Positions 44,548 through 54,248 of a stretch of DNA of 64,000 nucleotides are shown piece after piece. Position 1 is the first letter of the stretch, and each line of letters opens with the position of its first letter. Source of the DNA: JABDMH01 sp965223165. Lineage in GTDB: Bacteria > Bacteroidota > Bacteroidia > Chitinophagales > Saprospiraceae. Under the pieces are notes generated by a model. The model worked only from the letters and a program-made list of their open reading frames with translations, did no database searches and was not told the DNA's origin. The DNA is taken from NCBI GenBank assembly GCA_965223165.1, contig CBDCVQ010000019.1, forward strand, positions 62,001 to 126,000, given 5' to 3'. The position numbers and the translations under genes were made by a program.

Positions 44548-45336
44548 TCACGGGGTAGAAAGGGCAGGCACCGCATCGGTGGTCACAATCCCGGCACTGG
44601 ATCGCTTCTGATCATTGAGAAACCACAAAGCAATCAGGAAGAAGATCATCGTAATATTGGCCTCCTTAACCTCCTGTACGGAATGAAGCAACTCCGGACT
44701 GTCAAAGGCGGATATCGTGCTGATGATCCTTGACATCGGATAGTTGACCAACAGAATGGCACCAAAAAACAGGGGCACAACGGGCAGGTCAACTTTCTCC
44801 ACAATCATCCGGATTCTACCGCTGAATCTGCACAAGAGCGGGATCGCCAGGCAGTATGTAAACCAAAACAAAGTCAACAATTTGTTGCCATCCAGCAGAA
44901 AGGCCAGGCCGGATTTCTTCTCGCCCATCTCATTGTATCCGGAAAACATAGGAAGGTTGTGCACATTTAATTCCCCTTGCTGATTCAGATCTTTCAAGAA
45001 AGCGGGAGTCTCAATACCCATGAGTCGCTGTCCCCAACTAATCTCTTCGAGAAATCCAAACAGAAATAGCATACCCAAGACCATAAAGAAAAGGTTCTTC
45101 TTCCTTTTTATCGGCCAGAATTCCGCCTTACTCTGGCTCCGCCGATAAAGTATCACAAAAGTGATCGCTGCACCCAGGCAGCACAGGGCTCCCATCCATT
45201 CGACCACCCCGTCCTCATCCGTCAAAGTGAGAATTTGATTTTCGCAATAGATGAAGTAAATAGAGTACAGTGAAAGAATCCATAGAGCGCCCAAAATAAT
45301 ATATGGCGCCGTTGCTCTCATTTGGTTTTTGTACAT
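44548..45336 (-). CDS. Multi-pass membrane protein with EEISWGQR motif
   Basis: It has 262 residues and about six hydrophobic segments, including YIILGALWILSLYSIYFIY, GALCCLGAAITFVILYR, FFMVLGMLFLFGFL and NITMIFFLIALWFL. The motif EEISWGQRLMGIETP followed by ELNVHNL is the hallmark of a widespread uncharacterised bacterial membrane family. The biochemical role is unknown. It follows the divergent deacetylase-like gene after 33 bp and is probably the last gene of the long minus-strand transcript. A role at the membrane stage of polysaccharide assembly is a guess from position. Confidence 0.75.
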   Translation of the reverse strand: MYKNQMRATAPYIILGALWILSLYSIYFIYCENQILTLTDEDGVVEWMGALCCLGAAITFVILYRRSQSKAEFWPIKRKKNLFFMVLGMLFLFGFLEEISWGQRLMGIETPAFLKDLNQQGELNVHNLPMFSGYNEMGEKKSGLAFLLDGNKLLTLFWFTYCLAIPLLCRFSGRIRMIVEKVDLPVVPLFFGAILLVNYPMSRIISTISAFDSPELLHSVQEVKEANITMIFFLIALWFLNDQKRSSAGIVTTDAVPALSTP

Positions 45337-45369
45337 GACAAATCATTTTTGGTTAATTGGAATCGTGGG

Positions 45370-46191
45370 TCAGCTATTGTGCATGCCAGGAATCTGTCGC
45401 CTGGTTAGGGTCGATGCAGGGAGGCGCTTCTCTCGCCACCTGATCAAACACCACTTCACCACATTTTTTGCTGACTGAACATATTTTTCTTGCAACCACG
45501 GCAGTAAGCTGGCTGTCCATCGCTGGGGGTGCAACGTGAACATCATTTTGTGCGGCAGCAGATCGCTGTCGATGCCGTGTATAATAGATGGGGTCGAAGT
45601 AAATGTGAGCCCAAAGGCATTGGGCACCTTATCGCGGACACTATATTTGCTACCATTCCAGGACCTTCCGGTATCGGTCAGATAGAAAATGGAAGAAAAG
45701 TCCAGATCCAGGTAGGGTTCGCCGATGATGTCGTAGTCGTGGTAATCATATGAGTGCCACACCGACTTATTATCATACCTCGATCTGGGGCTGCCATGCA
45801 TACAGATGGTCCGAACGTCGCAAACGTTCCTAAACTGTCGCAGGTGGCGTTCGAAATACTGGATGGCCAGATGAGGGTCTCCTTTGGCAAAGTCCATATC
45901 CTCGTAGTGATATCCTATCTCATGGCCCATGGCCGCAATCTCACGGATCACTTGCTCATCATAGCTCTCCGGGACCACCCTAAAATAATAGGTGCCCACG
46001 ATGCCAAATTCATGTTCAATGCTGGCAAAGCGAAGCGATCGGTCTTTCTTTGCATCCACATCATGGCGCAATAGGACCACCCGCTCCTTCGGGTGCTCCA
46101 GATAGTCCGCCAAGCACTGAAAATCGTATCCATGATCCTGGAGACGCCCTAGCAGTTTCCGGTACATTTTAATCGAAAAATCTCTCATCAT
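45370..46191 (-). CDS. Divergent polysaccharide-deacetylase-like protein (RHDVD type)
   Basis: It has 273 residues from the tandem ATGATG at 46191/46188. A TTG at 46215 would extend it but lies directly against the preceding stop. The NodB-like motif 1 is LLRHDVDAKKDRSL rather than TFDDG. The expected HxxxH is represented only by GYHYEDMD, while TICMHGSPRSRYDN may replace another motif. So the barrel fold is likely, but metal-dependent deacetylation is uncertain. Proteins with RHDVD occur in surface-polysaccharide loci. The gap to the upstream deacetylase is 24 bp, consistent with cotranscription. Confidence 0.7.
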   Translation of the reverse strand: MMRDFSIKMYRKLLGRLQDHGYDFQCLADYLEHPKERVVLLRHDVDAKKDRSLRFASIEHEFGIVGTYYFRVVPESYDEQVIREIAAMGHEIGYHYEDMDFAKGDPHLAIQYFERHLRQFRNVCDVRTICMHGSPRSRYDNKSVWHSYDYHDYDIIGEPYLDLDFSSIFYLTDTGRSWNGSKYSVRDKVPNAFGLTFTSTPSIIHGIDSDLLPHKMMFTLHPQRWTASLLPWLQEKYVQSAKNVVKWCLIRWREKRLPASTLTRRQIPGMHNS

Positions 46192-46215
46192 TCCTATGCA
46201 GTATGAGAAAGCCAA

Positions 46216-47007
46216 TTACATGATAATCCGCCCATGGGCTCCCTTGCCATTGGTAGGTGGCACTGACTCGATCGCATCCATAGCTTGACGCATCGACAGC
46301 ACGTCGGCCAGCTTACGCTTGCCATACCGGACAATGTCCTGCAAATATCCGGGCGAACAGCCGTCCGGTGAAAATGGATCTGCCACATCGTGTGTATAAA
46401 AAATCAACCACGCCTTTTCTGCGACGGCACGGTCGATGATCTGCTCAATGGTCGATATGTCATTCTGCTGCTCATATAGTTGCACCGCCTTGAGGTTAAA
46501 CATGTCGATCGTGCCCACATTTATGCCCTCCCTGTTGCCACGGGCACACCTAAACCGCGTCATCAAGTGCCGCTTTAGCCCTGACTCCTGCGCTCCATAG
46601 GGATAGGAAAAACTACTTGGATAGTCCGGACCAAACCAGTGGCGGATGGCAATCGCATTACGGGTCATGTCTTCGCGTAGCACTTGCAGGGGAATTGCTG
46701 AACAATCCAAATGACTATATGTATGGCATCCGATGTCGTGTGCCTGCCTCCGGGCCTGCGCCAGATCATCCGTATTGAAGGCCGCGCGATCCCTACTGTT
46801 AAGCAAAGACATGGCCACGTAGAATGTGCCACTACACCCCTCATTGTACAGGATATTGCCCCCCTGCCGAAAGGCGGAGGCCGGAGCATCGTCAAACGTA
46901 AAGGTGATGATCGCCCGCTCCAGTTGCAGATCCAAAGGCCTTGCCACCGTCAGGTTGGCCCAAGCTCTCTTGATGAATTTTCGTGCCCGAAAGGCTTGAC
47001 TAGTCAC
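46216..47007 (-). CDS. Polysaccharide deacetylase (NodB family), third copy
   Basis: It has 263 residues, with a GTG start preceded by GGAGG and overlapping the SGNH gene end by 8 bp, which supports that start. Motif 1 TFTFDDAPAS (catalytic and metal Asp39/Asp40) and motif 2 GCHTYSHLD (His-x-x-x-His) are intact, and SYPYGAQE fits motif 3. Without a signal peptide it would act in the cytoplasm, perhaps on a lipid-linked intermediate. The substrate is probably an N-acetylated sugar or other amide; this is inferred from the family. Confidence 0.85.
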   Translation of the reverse strand: MTSQAFRARKFIKRAWANLTVARPLDLQLERAIITFTFDDAPASAFRQGGNILYNEGCSGTFYVAMSLLNSRDRAAFNTDDLAQARRQAHDIGCHTYSHLDCSAIPLQVLREDMTRNAIAIRHWFGPDYPSSFSYPYGAQESGLKRHLMTRFRCARGNREGINVGTIDMFNLKAVQLYEQQNDISTIEQIIDRAVAEKAWLIFYTHDVADPFSPDGCSPGYLQDIVRYGKRKLADVLSMRQAMDAIESVPPTNGKGAHGRIIM

Positions 47008-47992
47008 ATCTTCCTACCACCTCCGGTAGCGATATCAGTTGTTTTCTTCTGATAGATGATCGAAGGGTGGACTTCACCTCTCGCACCAATTTCTTACTAT
47101 ACAAAACCGCTCCTTCGGTATTGAGGTGATCATGGTCGTAGAAGTATTTTGCATACTGCGCAATGGTGGTGTCTCGGGCGAAAATGTGCAGGGGTATGTT
47201 GTTTTCTAAAGATGTCTTTTCTAAATAATCGATGGTCAGGGATTCAGTGATGGTCTCCCCATGATTGGGCGAAATCAGTAGGTGTACTTCGACGTTATGA
47301 CTCAATATTAGATCTATCAAGTCGTCAAATAGGGCGACGGCCTCGGCATCCAGGGGTTCTAGGTTGGAAATCCGCTGTAGCTCTTGCTGTTTGAGATGGG
47401 TGCCACCGCCTTCCTTGGGTTTCCAACCCTTATCCGAAATCTTTCCATCCAGCCCTCGGATCAGATAGGGACGCAAGAGATAGTAAAAACTAGAATTGTA
47501 TTCAAACAATCGGGAAAGGTGGAAATATCTTTCGAACCGGGACATCCCACTTACCACGCATCGCACCGGCGCATGCGAGCGATAGAATGGCCGCAGGATG
47601 CCTAGCCGATCGTACTGCGGTGTCTTTTGCAGCTCCTTATAGCTCAGATTCAACACGATCAGTCTCGGACGATATCTGTCTAAGATCGACTCCGCCACAG
47701 CGCGGAAATACAAAAGGCCCTGCCCGCCGCGGCTGGCATTCCAACAGGACAAACCCAAGCTGTCCTCAAATATCCTTGGCACCAGATCAATTTCCCCGCG
47801 CGAATCTCCCAACAGCACAATCTCCTCGTCACAGTGGTCGAGCGAGTATTTGATCTTTTGATATCTCCCATCCGGTGCGTGGTCCCTGAGGTAGTCCAAC
47901 AACGTGCCCAGTGTCAGATCACAAACCAGAAGCACCAGCAGCACGGCCAGCGATTTGACCGCAATACGTCTGACTATCCCTTTGTTATTCAA
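47000..47992 (-). CDS. SGNH-like partner of the MBOAT acyltransferase
   Basis: It has 330 residues. The start is a TTG whose bases overlap the TGA of the MBOAT gene (TTGA); no nearby in-frame ATG exists. An N-terminal membrane anchor (VKSLAVLLVLLVCDLTLGTLL) precedes a periplasmic SGNH-like domain: LLGDSRGEIDLVP carries the nucleophile-type GDS, and YDHDHLNTEGAVLYS the Asp-x-x-His pair. Such proteins (AlgX/DltD/PatB-like in role) transfer acyl groups delivered by MBOAT proteins to an extracellular glycan. The immediate neighbourhood supports that pairing. The acyl group, acetate or other, is unknown. Confidence 0.78.
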   Translation of the reverse strand: MNNKGIVRRIAVKSLAVLLVLLVCDLTLGTLLDYLRDHAPDGRYQKIKYSLDHCDEEIVLLGDSRGEIDLVPRIFEDSLGLSCWNASRGGQGLLYFRAVAESILDRYRPRLIVLNLSYKELQKTPQYDRLGILRPFYRSHAPVRCVVSGMSRFERYFHLSRLFEYNSSFYYLLRPYLIRGLDGKISDKGWKPKEGGGTHLKQQELQRISNLEPLDAEAVALFDDLIDLILSHNVEVHLLISPNHGETITESLTIDYLEKTSLENNIPLHIFARDTTIAQYAKYFYDHDHLNTEGAVLYSKKLVREVKSTLRSSIRRKQLISLPEVVGRCD

Positions 47993-49398
47993 AACTGAAA
48001 GTAGATAAACTGCGTGTTATCAAAGACGCCCAAACTCAAGAGAAAAAGGAGCAAAAAGGTGATGGCCCCAAATCGCACCACGAGGCGTTTGTGATGCAAT
48101 AAGGTGATGGCCGGGCGATATTCCTCAAAGTATTCGGCCACAAACAAAAATCCGATCGCCAGGATGGAAAATGTGAATATGCCGATGTCTCCGATGTGCG
48201 GCGCCCCGCCGAAGTCCATAAAAATCGAGCTAAGCATGAATAAGGCCTCCGACAAGCTGGCGGCCCGGAAGAAGATCCAGGTCAAGCAGGTCAATGCAAA
48301 TACAAGAGCAATCTGGGCAGCCTTGGGCCATCGTAGTGTATGTCCCCTCGGCCATCGCTTTTCCAGTATTTGCAGCCCGCCATGGGCGGCGCCCCAAATG
48401 ACAAATGTCCAATTGGCCCCATGCCACAGGCCACTGACGACAAAGGTGACCATCAGATTGATATCCCTCCGTACCTTGCTCGTCCGGCTGCCCCCCAGCG
48501 GGATGTACACATAATCTCGAAACCAGGTGGACAGCGAAATATGCCAACGACTCCAAAACTCCTTAAAGGACGTCGACAAATACGGGCGTCGAAAATTGTC
48601 CATCAACCGTATGCCAAAAAGTTGAGCACAACCAATCGCTATCAAGGAGTACCCGGCAAAGTCGCCGTAGATCTGAATGGAGAAAAAGAATGTGGCAATC
48701 AGATGCGATGATCCATGATGCATCTCCACATTGTTGTAGATGGTGTCGACATAAAGAGCCAACCGATCGGCGATCGCCAGCTTCATCACAAAGCCCCACA
48801 GCATATATTTGAGACCGCTGGACAGCATGGCATATTCCATAACGCGAGGTCGGGTAAATTGCGGAAGCATATTTGCCGCCCGTTCGATCGGTCCCGCCAC
48901 CAGCTGCGGAAAAAACCCAACGTAGGCAAAGAAGGCCAGCAAGTCGGTGGTGGGGGCAATCTTGCGTCTGTACACATCGATCGTATAGCTCATCGTCTGA
49001 AAGGTGTAAAAGCTGATGCCCACCGGCAGAATGATCGCCAGCGTAGAAGCATGCAACGTCCACCCAAGGACTTGCATCGACTCAATCAAACTCTGCGAAA
49101 AGAAATTGAAATATTTGAAGAACCCGAGAATACCCAAATTCGTCAAGATGCTGATCCACAAATATGATTTTCTTCGTCCTGGCCGATCTTCATCACGCAT
49201 CAGCAAGCCCATGCAGTAATCAACGGTAGAACTAAGGATGATCAGGCCAAGAAATCGCCAATCCCACCACCCATAAAATATATAGCTGCATACCACCAAA
49301 AATAGATTCTGAATGGCAACATTTTTGGCAAACACAAACCAATAGAGGAGGAAAACTATTGGCAAGAATAAGACAAACTCTACAGAATTAAATAGCAC
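47989..49398 (-). CDS. MBOAT-family membrane O-acyltransferase
   Basis: It has 469 residues with a GTG start preceded by an AGGATAGG-like ribosome site, 3 bp after the DUF354 gene. It is multi-pass. Family landmarks are SYIFYGWWDWRFL, LPVGISFYTFQTMSYTIDVY, FPQLVAGPIERA, FWSRWHISLSTWFRDYVYIPLGG and the active-site His in SGLWHGANWTFVIWG. AlgI-like members move acyl groups, usually acetyl, across the membrane to an acceptor that modifies the polysaccharide. Together with the SGNH protein it forms an O-acylation module. Confidence 0.92.
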   Translation of the reverse strand: MLFNSVEFVLFLPIVFLLYWFVFAKNVAIQNLFLVVCSYIFYGWWDWRFLGLIILSSTVDYCMGLLMRDEDRPGRRKSYLWISILTNLGILGFFKYFNFFSQSLIESMQVLGWTLHASTLAIILPVGISFYTFQTMSYTIDVYRRKIAPTTDLLAFFAYVGFFPQLVAGPIERAANMLPQFTRPRVMEYAMLSSGLKYMLWGFVMKLAIADRLALYVDTIYNNVEMHHGSSHLIATFFFSIQIYGDFAGYSLIAIGCAQLFGIRLMDNFRRPYLSTSFKEFWSRWHISLSTWFRDYVYIPLGGSRTSKVRRDINLMVTFVVSGLWHGANWTFVIWGAAHGGLQILEKRWPRGHTLRWPKAAQIALVFALTCLTWIFFRAASLSEALFMLSSIFMDFGGAPHIGDIGIFTFSILAIGFLFVAEYFEEYRPAITLLHHKRLVVRFGAITFLLLFLLSLGVFDNTQFIYFQF

Positions 49399-49401
49399 CG
49401 C

Positions 49402-50466
49402 CTATCCTCTGATTGGTTTTGAAATCTCGCTGATGCCTGATCTCCTGACCTTAGCTGCATATCGGTCCCGCACAAGGAGATAGAGGTATTGGGTCAGGTC
49501 TTCCTTCTCTTGGATGAGGCGCTGTGCCCGCTGCCGATAGAGCTGTCGATCAGCTGCGATAATGCTCCGAACGATCTGCTCAATCTCCGCAGGGTCTGTT
49601 TCGTGCCAGACCAAACCGTAGCGTCCCTGATCGGTGCAATAGCTGCGCTCGATCGGATTGATGTAGATGGCGGGCGTACCCAGGACACCGGCTTCGGACG
49701 CGATCGTCGTGCCCTCGCTGATCACGATCGCTGCGTGATAAAGGGCATGATGCAGCCGCTCCGGTGGCAGATCCAGGGCATAATCCTTTAAGCTCTCCGG
49801 CAAAGACGACTCCGCACTGATATACACCTTCATACGGGCGGCCACAAATTGCACCAGCGCCTCCTTTTGCGCTCTGCTGAGCCCCCGGCTACCCACATCG
49901 TGCGTAGCGTTCCAAGAGACAAATCGAAACAATGCATAGGGCTCGCCCGGGTTGAGGTGGAGATCGGCATAGATCCCTTCGTCGGCCTCGAAATAGTCCG
50001 GATGCAAATAGGCAATTTCGTGGTAAGAATCATAGCGGATCTGCTTACGTCCCAACGATTGTCTGAGCACTTTGGGAGTCAGAATTACATCGGTAAAAGG
50101 CCGATAAAGCAGGATCTGCTCCATATTGCCCGAATCTTCCAGCGCAAGATGTGGCCGACCGGTGAAAAAACAGGCATGTGCCCCATAGATCGAGCCGTGG
50201 CTCATCACCAGATCGGGCTTAAAATCCAGGATCGTTCTCACCATCTGAAAATCAAACTTGATCATCCCCCACAGCTTGCCCCAGAGCGTCTTAAAGTGCC
50301 GGCCAAAACTGCGGTATGGCAGACCTTCCGCCTCCAGGAGGGCCAACTCGTGTTCCTTCTGTCTAGCCGTGAATAAAACCGTCCAGCCGTCCTGCTGAAA
50401 GCGTCGAGCCAGGTGCTTAAATAAATGCACGTGACCCGGATGACCTATGTCAAATAGAATACGCAT
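49402..50466 (-). CDS. DUF354 family GT-B-like glycosyltransferase
   Basis: It has 354 residues with an ATG start overlapping the upstream GNAT gene by 17 bp. It opens with MRILFDIGHPGHVHLFKHLA, the DUF354 signature. MSHGSIYGAHACFFTGRPHLALEDS and the C-terminal VISEGTTIASEAGVLGTPAIYINP resemble the donor-binding half of UDP-sugar GT-B enzymes such as the UDP-GlcNAc 2-epimerase/MurG fold. It is probably a cytoplasmic glycosyltransferase of the cluster. An epimerase-like activity is the main alternative. Confidence 0.75.
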   Translation of the reverse strand: MRILFDIGHPGHVHLFKHLARRFQQDGWTVLFTARQKEHELALLEAEGLPYRSFGRHFKTLWGKLWGMIKFDFQMVRTILDFKPDLVMSHGSIYGAHACFFTGRPHLALEDSGNMEQILLYRPFTDVILTPKVLRQSLGRKQIRYDSYHEIAYLHPDYFEADEGIYADLHLNPGEPYALFRFVSWNATHDVGSRGLSRAQKEALVQFVAARMKVYISAESSLPESLKDYALDLPPERLHHALYHAAIVISEGTTIASEAGVLGTPAIYINPIERSYCTDQGRYGLVWHETDPAEIEQIVRSIIAADRQLYRQRAQRLIQEKEDLTQYLYLLVRDRYAAKVRRSGISEISKPIRG

Positions 50467-51499
50467 GACTTAGGGCCTTGTATGCACTCAGTCCAATTTT
50501 TCCAATTTGATAAAAAGTCCTATTCACGATCTTGTGATAGCGGCCATAACAAGTTTCCACACCGCCAAATCGAGCCTTAAACTCACGGACGCCATATGCC
50601 TGATCCGGACTACCGGCGCCCATAAAATCAAAGTACTCGAAGCCGTGCTCCAAGCCATGCTCCATGGGTGCCCAGGTGGCCAGTACGCTGGGATACAAAC
50701 CCTTCACGCCCGTGTCACTGCCACAGATGTACCATTCGTAGATCACTTTATTGGCAAAAATGGGACAGACGATCCCGCCCACGATATCACCCTGGTACTC
50801 GACAAGAAATATCTTGAAGTGTGGTGACCGCCACATAGCGGCAAAGAAGGGGAATCCGGGCAATGGCTTCCTGATCTTACGCAGGTACAGGTCATGGAGC
50901 AGCCGATAAAAGTCTTTTACCTGCGAAATCTCTTGGGGCTCGACGATTTTCGCTCCTTTTTTCAAGCTGCCATTGATCTGCCTCCACTTGCTCTTACTCA
51001 TCCGACCTCGCATCTGCTCCAGGGTATCCGTCTTGACCACATAGTTGAGGTGCGGCTTGTAGATATATCCCTGCTCCAAAAAGCACTGCTGCATAAACTG
51101 CGTATCATAAAAATTCCTAAACTCCACGTAGAGGGCCTTGCGTTGACAGTGTTCGTCGACGGCACGCAAGAGTGACTGGGTCGTGTACTGATCGTATACC
51201 CCTTGCTCGGACAGAATGAGCGGCCCGCCCCAGACGATCAGGCGCCTCGACAGCCACGATTTAATGCCCGAGCCATTGTGTTGGTATACGCCCAGCAGCA
51301 CGCCACACACTTCATCGTCTTGATTTTGCGCGACCCAGAGCAAGGCATTAAATTCTCCAACGCCTCGCAGAAATAAAAAGAAGTCGACGCTCTGAAAAAA
51401 ATTGCCATGCAAATGCAGATCGACAAACTTTCTCACTCGGTCTTCCAGCGATCGTGGCAGATCATTGGTACCGTTCTCAAAGTGGTTTATTCGGATCAT
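50450..51499 (-). CDS. FemAB-like GNAT acyl/aminoacyl transferase
   Basis: It has 349 residues from the ATG at 51499, which overlaps the stop of the upstream deacetylase as ATGA. The frame could extend to 51556, but the overlap argues against it. Features include a lipid II/FemAB-like pattern: SKSKWRQINGSLKKGAKI, DFYRLLHDLYLRKIRKPLPGFPFF, DIVGGIVCPIFANKVIYEWYICGSD, and YFDFMGAGSPDQAYGVREFKARFGG near the end. FemAB-like members attach amino acids or acyl groups to cell-wall or polysaccharide precursors. The substrate is not evident. It may pair with the ATP-grasp and AsnB proteins; that link is inferred. Confidence 0.78.
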   Translation of the reverse strand: MIRINHFENGTNDLPRSLEDRVRKFVDLHLHGNFFQSVDFFLFLRGVGEFNALLWVAQNQDDEVCGVLLGVYQHNGSGIKSWLSRRLIVWGGPLILSEQGVYDQYTTQSLLRAVDEHCQRKALYVEFRNFYDTQFMQQCFLEQGYIYKPHLNYVVKTDTLEQMRGRMSKSKWRQINGSLKKGAKIVEPQEISQVKDFYRLLHDLYLRKIRKPLPGFPFFAAMWRSPHFKIFLVEYQGDIVGGIVCPIFANKVIYEWYICGSDTGVKGLYPSVLATWAPMEHGLEHGFEYFDFMGAGSPDQAYGVREFKARFGGVETCYGRYHKIVNRTFYQIGKIGLSAYKALSHAYSI

Positions 51500-52383
51500 A
51501 CAGAGTTCATTTCTATCGGATTTCTTAGGCCGTGCTTGGGCTTCAGTAGACCCCACAGCCCAGAAGCCTTGACGATCAGTTCGTCCATGTTTTTGGTGTC
51601 GTTCACACTCAGTCGCTTCAGGCGAAAGGGATCGGTCTTCACCGTATTGTAGCCCGAGTCCAGGGACAGACCCAGTTTATATCCGCATGCCTTCATCAGC
51701 TCGATATCCCGATGGGAATACTCCCCATTTGGGTAGGCCAGCGCATCAATGCGCAACCCATACGCACTTTCAAGAATTTTTTTTGAGGTTTCTATCTCCG
51801 ACTTAGCCTCCAGATCTGTGCACGTGGGCAGGCAGGGGTGAAACTGCGTATGGCCCTGGAAATCGACCCAAGATCGCATGTCTTCGATCTGCTCTCCAGA
51901 GAGGCTTTGTGGCTCGTCAAATTCTTGTTCGTTTTGAAAGCCCAGTTTGGCCAGTGCTGCCAGACGCAGCCGGTTGGGCATTTTCTTCAATTTCTCCTTG
52001 GAGACCTGTGCAGGCACCGATTTAAACCAGTAGTGACGATTGGTCCCAACGATGCCGGCGCATAAAAAAATCGTAGTCGGCACCTCTAAGTCCCTCAGGA
52101 CCTCCCGCAGGCGAAAATTTGACCGATGACCATCGTCAAATGTGATGACCATGGCTTTCCTCGGAAGCAAGGTCGGATCTTGGCGATCGATGGCCTCCCG
52201 CAGCTTGCGTAGGGGGATGATGGCATATTTACGCCGCAAGTAGGCAAAGGTCCGAGTGGCTACCCCACGATCAATCTCGTGAAACATAAGGATGGTCACC
52301 CGATGCCTCTGTAGGAGCTCCCGGCATAACCAGGGCAGCCCGGAGTATCGCAACAGTCGAAATATGACTTTTTTCACGTGCAT
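51496..52383 (-). CDS. Polysaccharide deacetylase (NodB family), second copy
   Basis: It has 295 residues from the ATG at 52383 (16 bp after AsnB). The longer frame to 52461 would overlap asnB by 62 bp and is not favoured. It begins MHVKKVIFRLLRYSGLPW and has the strand VTILMFHEID, motif 1 MVITFDDGHRSNF, motif 2 QGHTQFHP (HxxxH) and motif 3 AYPNGEYS with a downstream LGLSLDSG. All metal ligands appear present. It resembles deacetylases in exopolysaccharide clusters, acting on the nascent glycan or its lipid carrier. Confidence 0.85.
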   Translation of the reverse strand: MHVKKVIFRLLRYSGLPWLCRELLQRHRVTILMFHEIDRGVATRTFAYLRRKYAIIPLRKLREAIDRQDPTLLPRKAMVITFDDGHRSNFRLREVLRDLEVPTTIFLCAGIVGTNRHYWFKSVPAQVSKEKLKKMPNRLRLAALAKLGFQNEQEFDEPQSLSGEQIEDMRSWVDFQGHTQFHPCLPTCTDLEAKSEIETSKKILESAYGLRIDALAYPNGEYSHRDIELMKACGYKLGLSLDSGYNTVKTDPFRLKRLSVNDTKNMDELIVKASGLWGLLKPKHGLRNPIEMNSV

Positions 52384-52399
52384 CCGTACATGCGGAGGA

Positions 52400-54244
52400 T
52401 CAATCGATGTATTTTCGATACCAGTTCTCCAGATGAATCCACTTCCAGATTTCATTTCCATAGTTACCCTTCCGGGCCAAATGGTGACGATAGATGGTTT
52501 TCACCTTTTCCATATCCATCAATCCTCTGGACCTAAAGGAGTCGGAGCAGATAAGTGCTTCGATATAGTCGCGAAAAATTGCACCTCTAAACCACTCGTC
52601 CTGTGGTGTGCCAAATCCGATTTTGTCCATGCGGAGGCGAATAGTTTCGGGCATGATGCCCTTCATGGCCTCACGCAATATGTGCTTGGTGTGGCCCCGA
52701 TATATGATGTCTTCATCAGGCAAGGTGAGCGTGCGCTCCACCAGTCGATGATCTAGAAATGGCACCCGGGCCTCCATCGAATACCACATCGAGTTGCGAT
52801 CCTCCCATTTGAGCAGATGCTCTAGCTTGTACTCAAAGTGATTGAGTAAAGCGTCTTGCAAACTACCTGAGCCGTACAGTACTCCGTTGATGGCACCATC
52901 GATGTCGCGATGCCGCTCATAAAAATCTCTGTCGATATATCCTTTTTCTAAGGCCCGCAACTGACTGCGCAGCGAGGCCGGCAGCAAAAAGAACAGAAAA
53001 CTCTTGATACCCAGCGCCGATCGATGATGATTGAAATAGTGGTATAATTCTGACGACAGCCGTCCCAACTTGGCCCGGGACAATAAACTCTTAAAGTAAT
53101 AGCCAAAGAAATAGTGGTAGCCGGCCAATTGTTCATCAGCGCCCTGGCCATCTAGGGTTACCGTCACATGCTCACTGGCCAGCTTCATCACTTTAAACTG
53201 CGCATAGGGGCTGGTACTGGCAATGGGCTCGGCATGGGCTGCGACAAACTCCGAAATATCCTCCTTCAAACCATGCGCATCCGGCGTGATGAAATACATA
53301 TTTTTGAGGTCCCCGGCATACTGTTTGATAAACTTCGATTCGTCGCAGGCGACCTCCCTTTCATAGATCGCTGAGAAGGTGCTTAAGTCCTGCATCTCGA
53401 ATTGCGAAAGTAGTCCCGACGTGATAGAAGAGGAATCCAAGCCCCCCGACAGACAGACCCCCAGGGGCACATCACTGCGCAGTCTCAGCTGAAGCGATGA
53501 AGTCAACATATCTCGGTAGGCAGTGGGATCCTCAAAGGGCTCCTGAAGGTTATCCCGCAGGTCGTACCATTTTTCGATGCTCACCTTTTTGCTACCATGG
53601 TCATTAGGCACAATTTGCATTTTGTGCCCATGTGCCAATCTCCGGATGCCCTTAAAGAAGGTATCGTTTGTTTGATCCGTACGGTTGAAAAGCAAAAAAT
53701 CAAGGACTACCTTTTCCTCTACCTCAGCCTTGTGGCACCTGACCTTTAGGATGGGTGGAATCTCGGAAGCAAAAATCAGCCGGTCGTTTTCGATGCAATA
53801 ATAAAAGGGCTTGATCCCGTATCGATCGCGTGCCGCAAAGAGGGACTGGGATTGGCGGTCATAGATGACAAAGGCCCACATGCCATTTAGTCTATCTAGC
53901 ATCTCCTCTCCCCAGTGCAGGTAAGCATTGAGCAACACTTCGGTATCGGTCTGCGTCTCGAACACATAGTCCGCCTCTATCAACTCCTGTCGCAGTTCGA
54001 GATAATTATAGATCTCTCCATTGTAGATCATCGCATACCTCCGATCAGTGGAAAACATCGGTTGGTGACCACCCTGACTCAGGTCGATAACACTAAGTCG
54101 GACAAAACCCAATCCGACAGCGTCATCCAGGTACACCCCTTCGTCGTCAGGTCCGCGATGCCTCATCGCATCCATCATCGCCACCACCTCCGCTCGCTCT
54201 ATCGTTCGGTCCTTCAGATTTACTATGCCTGATATACCACACAT
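52400..54244 (-). CDS. asnB: Asparagine synthase (glutamine-hydrolysing) family
   Basis: It has 614 residues and is complete. Cys2 in MCGISGIVN is the glutaminase nucleophile, and RHRGPDDEG and YNGEIYNY bind glutamine. The synthetase half has the PP-loop LSGGLDSSS (from Ser266), DGQGADEQLAGY and EARVPFLDHRL. The family forms an amide from a carboxylate using glutamine and ATP via an acyl-adenylate. In exopolysaccharide loci such enzymes are thought to amidate uronic acids or attached amino acids rather than to supply asparagine. It lies 4 bp from the upstream GT4 and is one of two AsnB paralogues here. Confidence 0.93.
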   Translation of the reverse strand: MCGISGIVNLKDRTIERAEVVAMMDAMRHRGPDDEGVYLDDAVGLGFVRLSVIDLSQGGHQPMFSTDRRYAMIYNGEIYNYLELRQELIEADYVFETQTDTEVLLNAYLHWGEEMLDRLNGMWAFVIYDRQSQSLFAARDRYGIKPFYYCIENDRLIFASEIPPILKVRCHKAEVEEKVVLDFLLFNRTDQTNDTFFKGIRRLAHGHKMQIVPNDHGSKKVSIEKWYDLRDNLQEPFEDPTAYRDMLTSSLQLRLRSDVPLGVCLSGGLDSSSITSGLLSQFEMQDLSTFSAIYEREVACDESKFIKQYAGDLKNMYFITPDAHGLKEDISEFVAAHAEPIASTSPYAQFKVMKLASEHVTVTLDGQGADEQLAGYHYFFGYYFKSLLSRAKLGRLSSELYHYFNHHRSALGIKSFLFFLLPASLRSQLRALEKGYIDRDFYERHRDIDGAINGVLYGSGSLQDALLNHFEYKLEHLLKWEDRNSMWYSMEARVPFLDHRLVERTLTLPDEDIIYRGHTKHILREAMKGIMPETIRLRMDKIGFGTPQDEWFRGAIFRDYIEALICSDSFRSRGLMDMEKVKTIYRHHLARKGNYGNEIWKWIHLENWYRKYID

Positions 54245-54248
54245 CGAT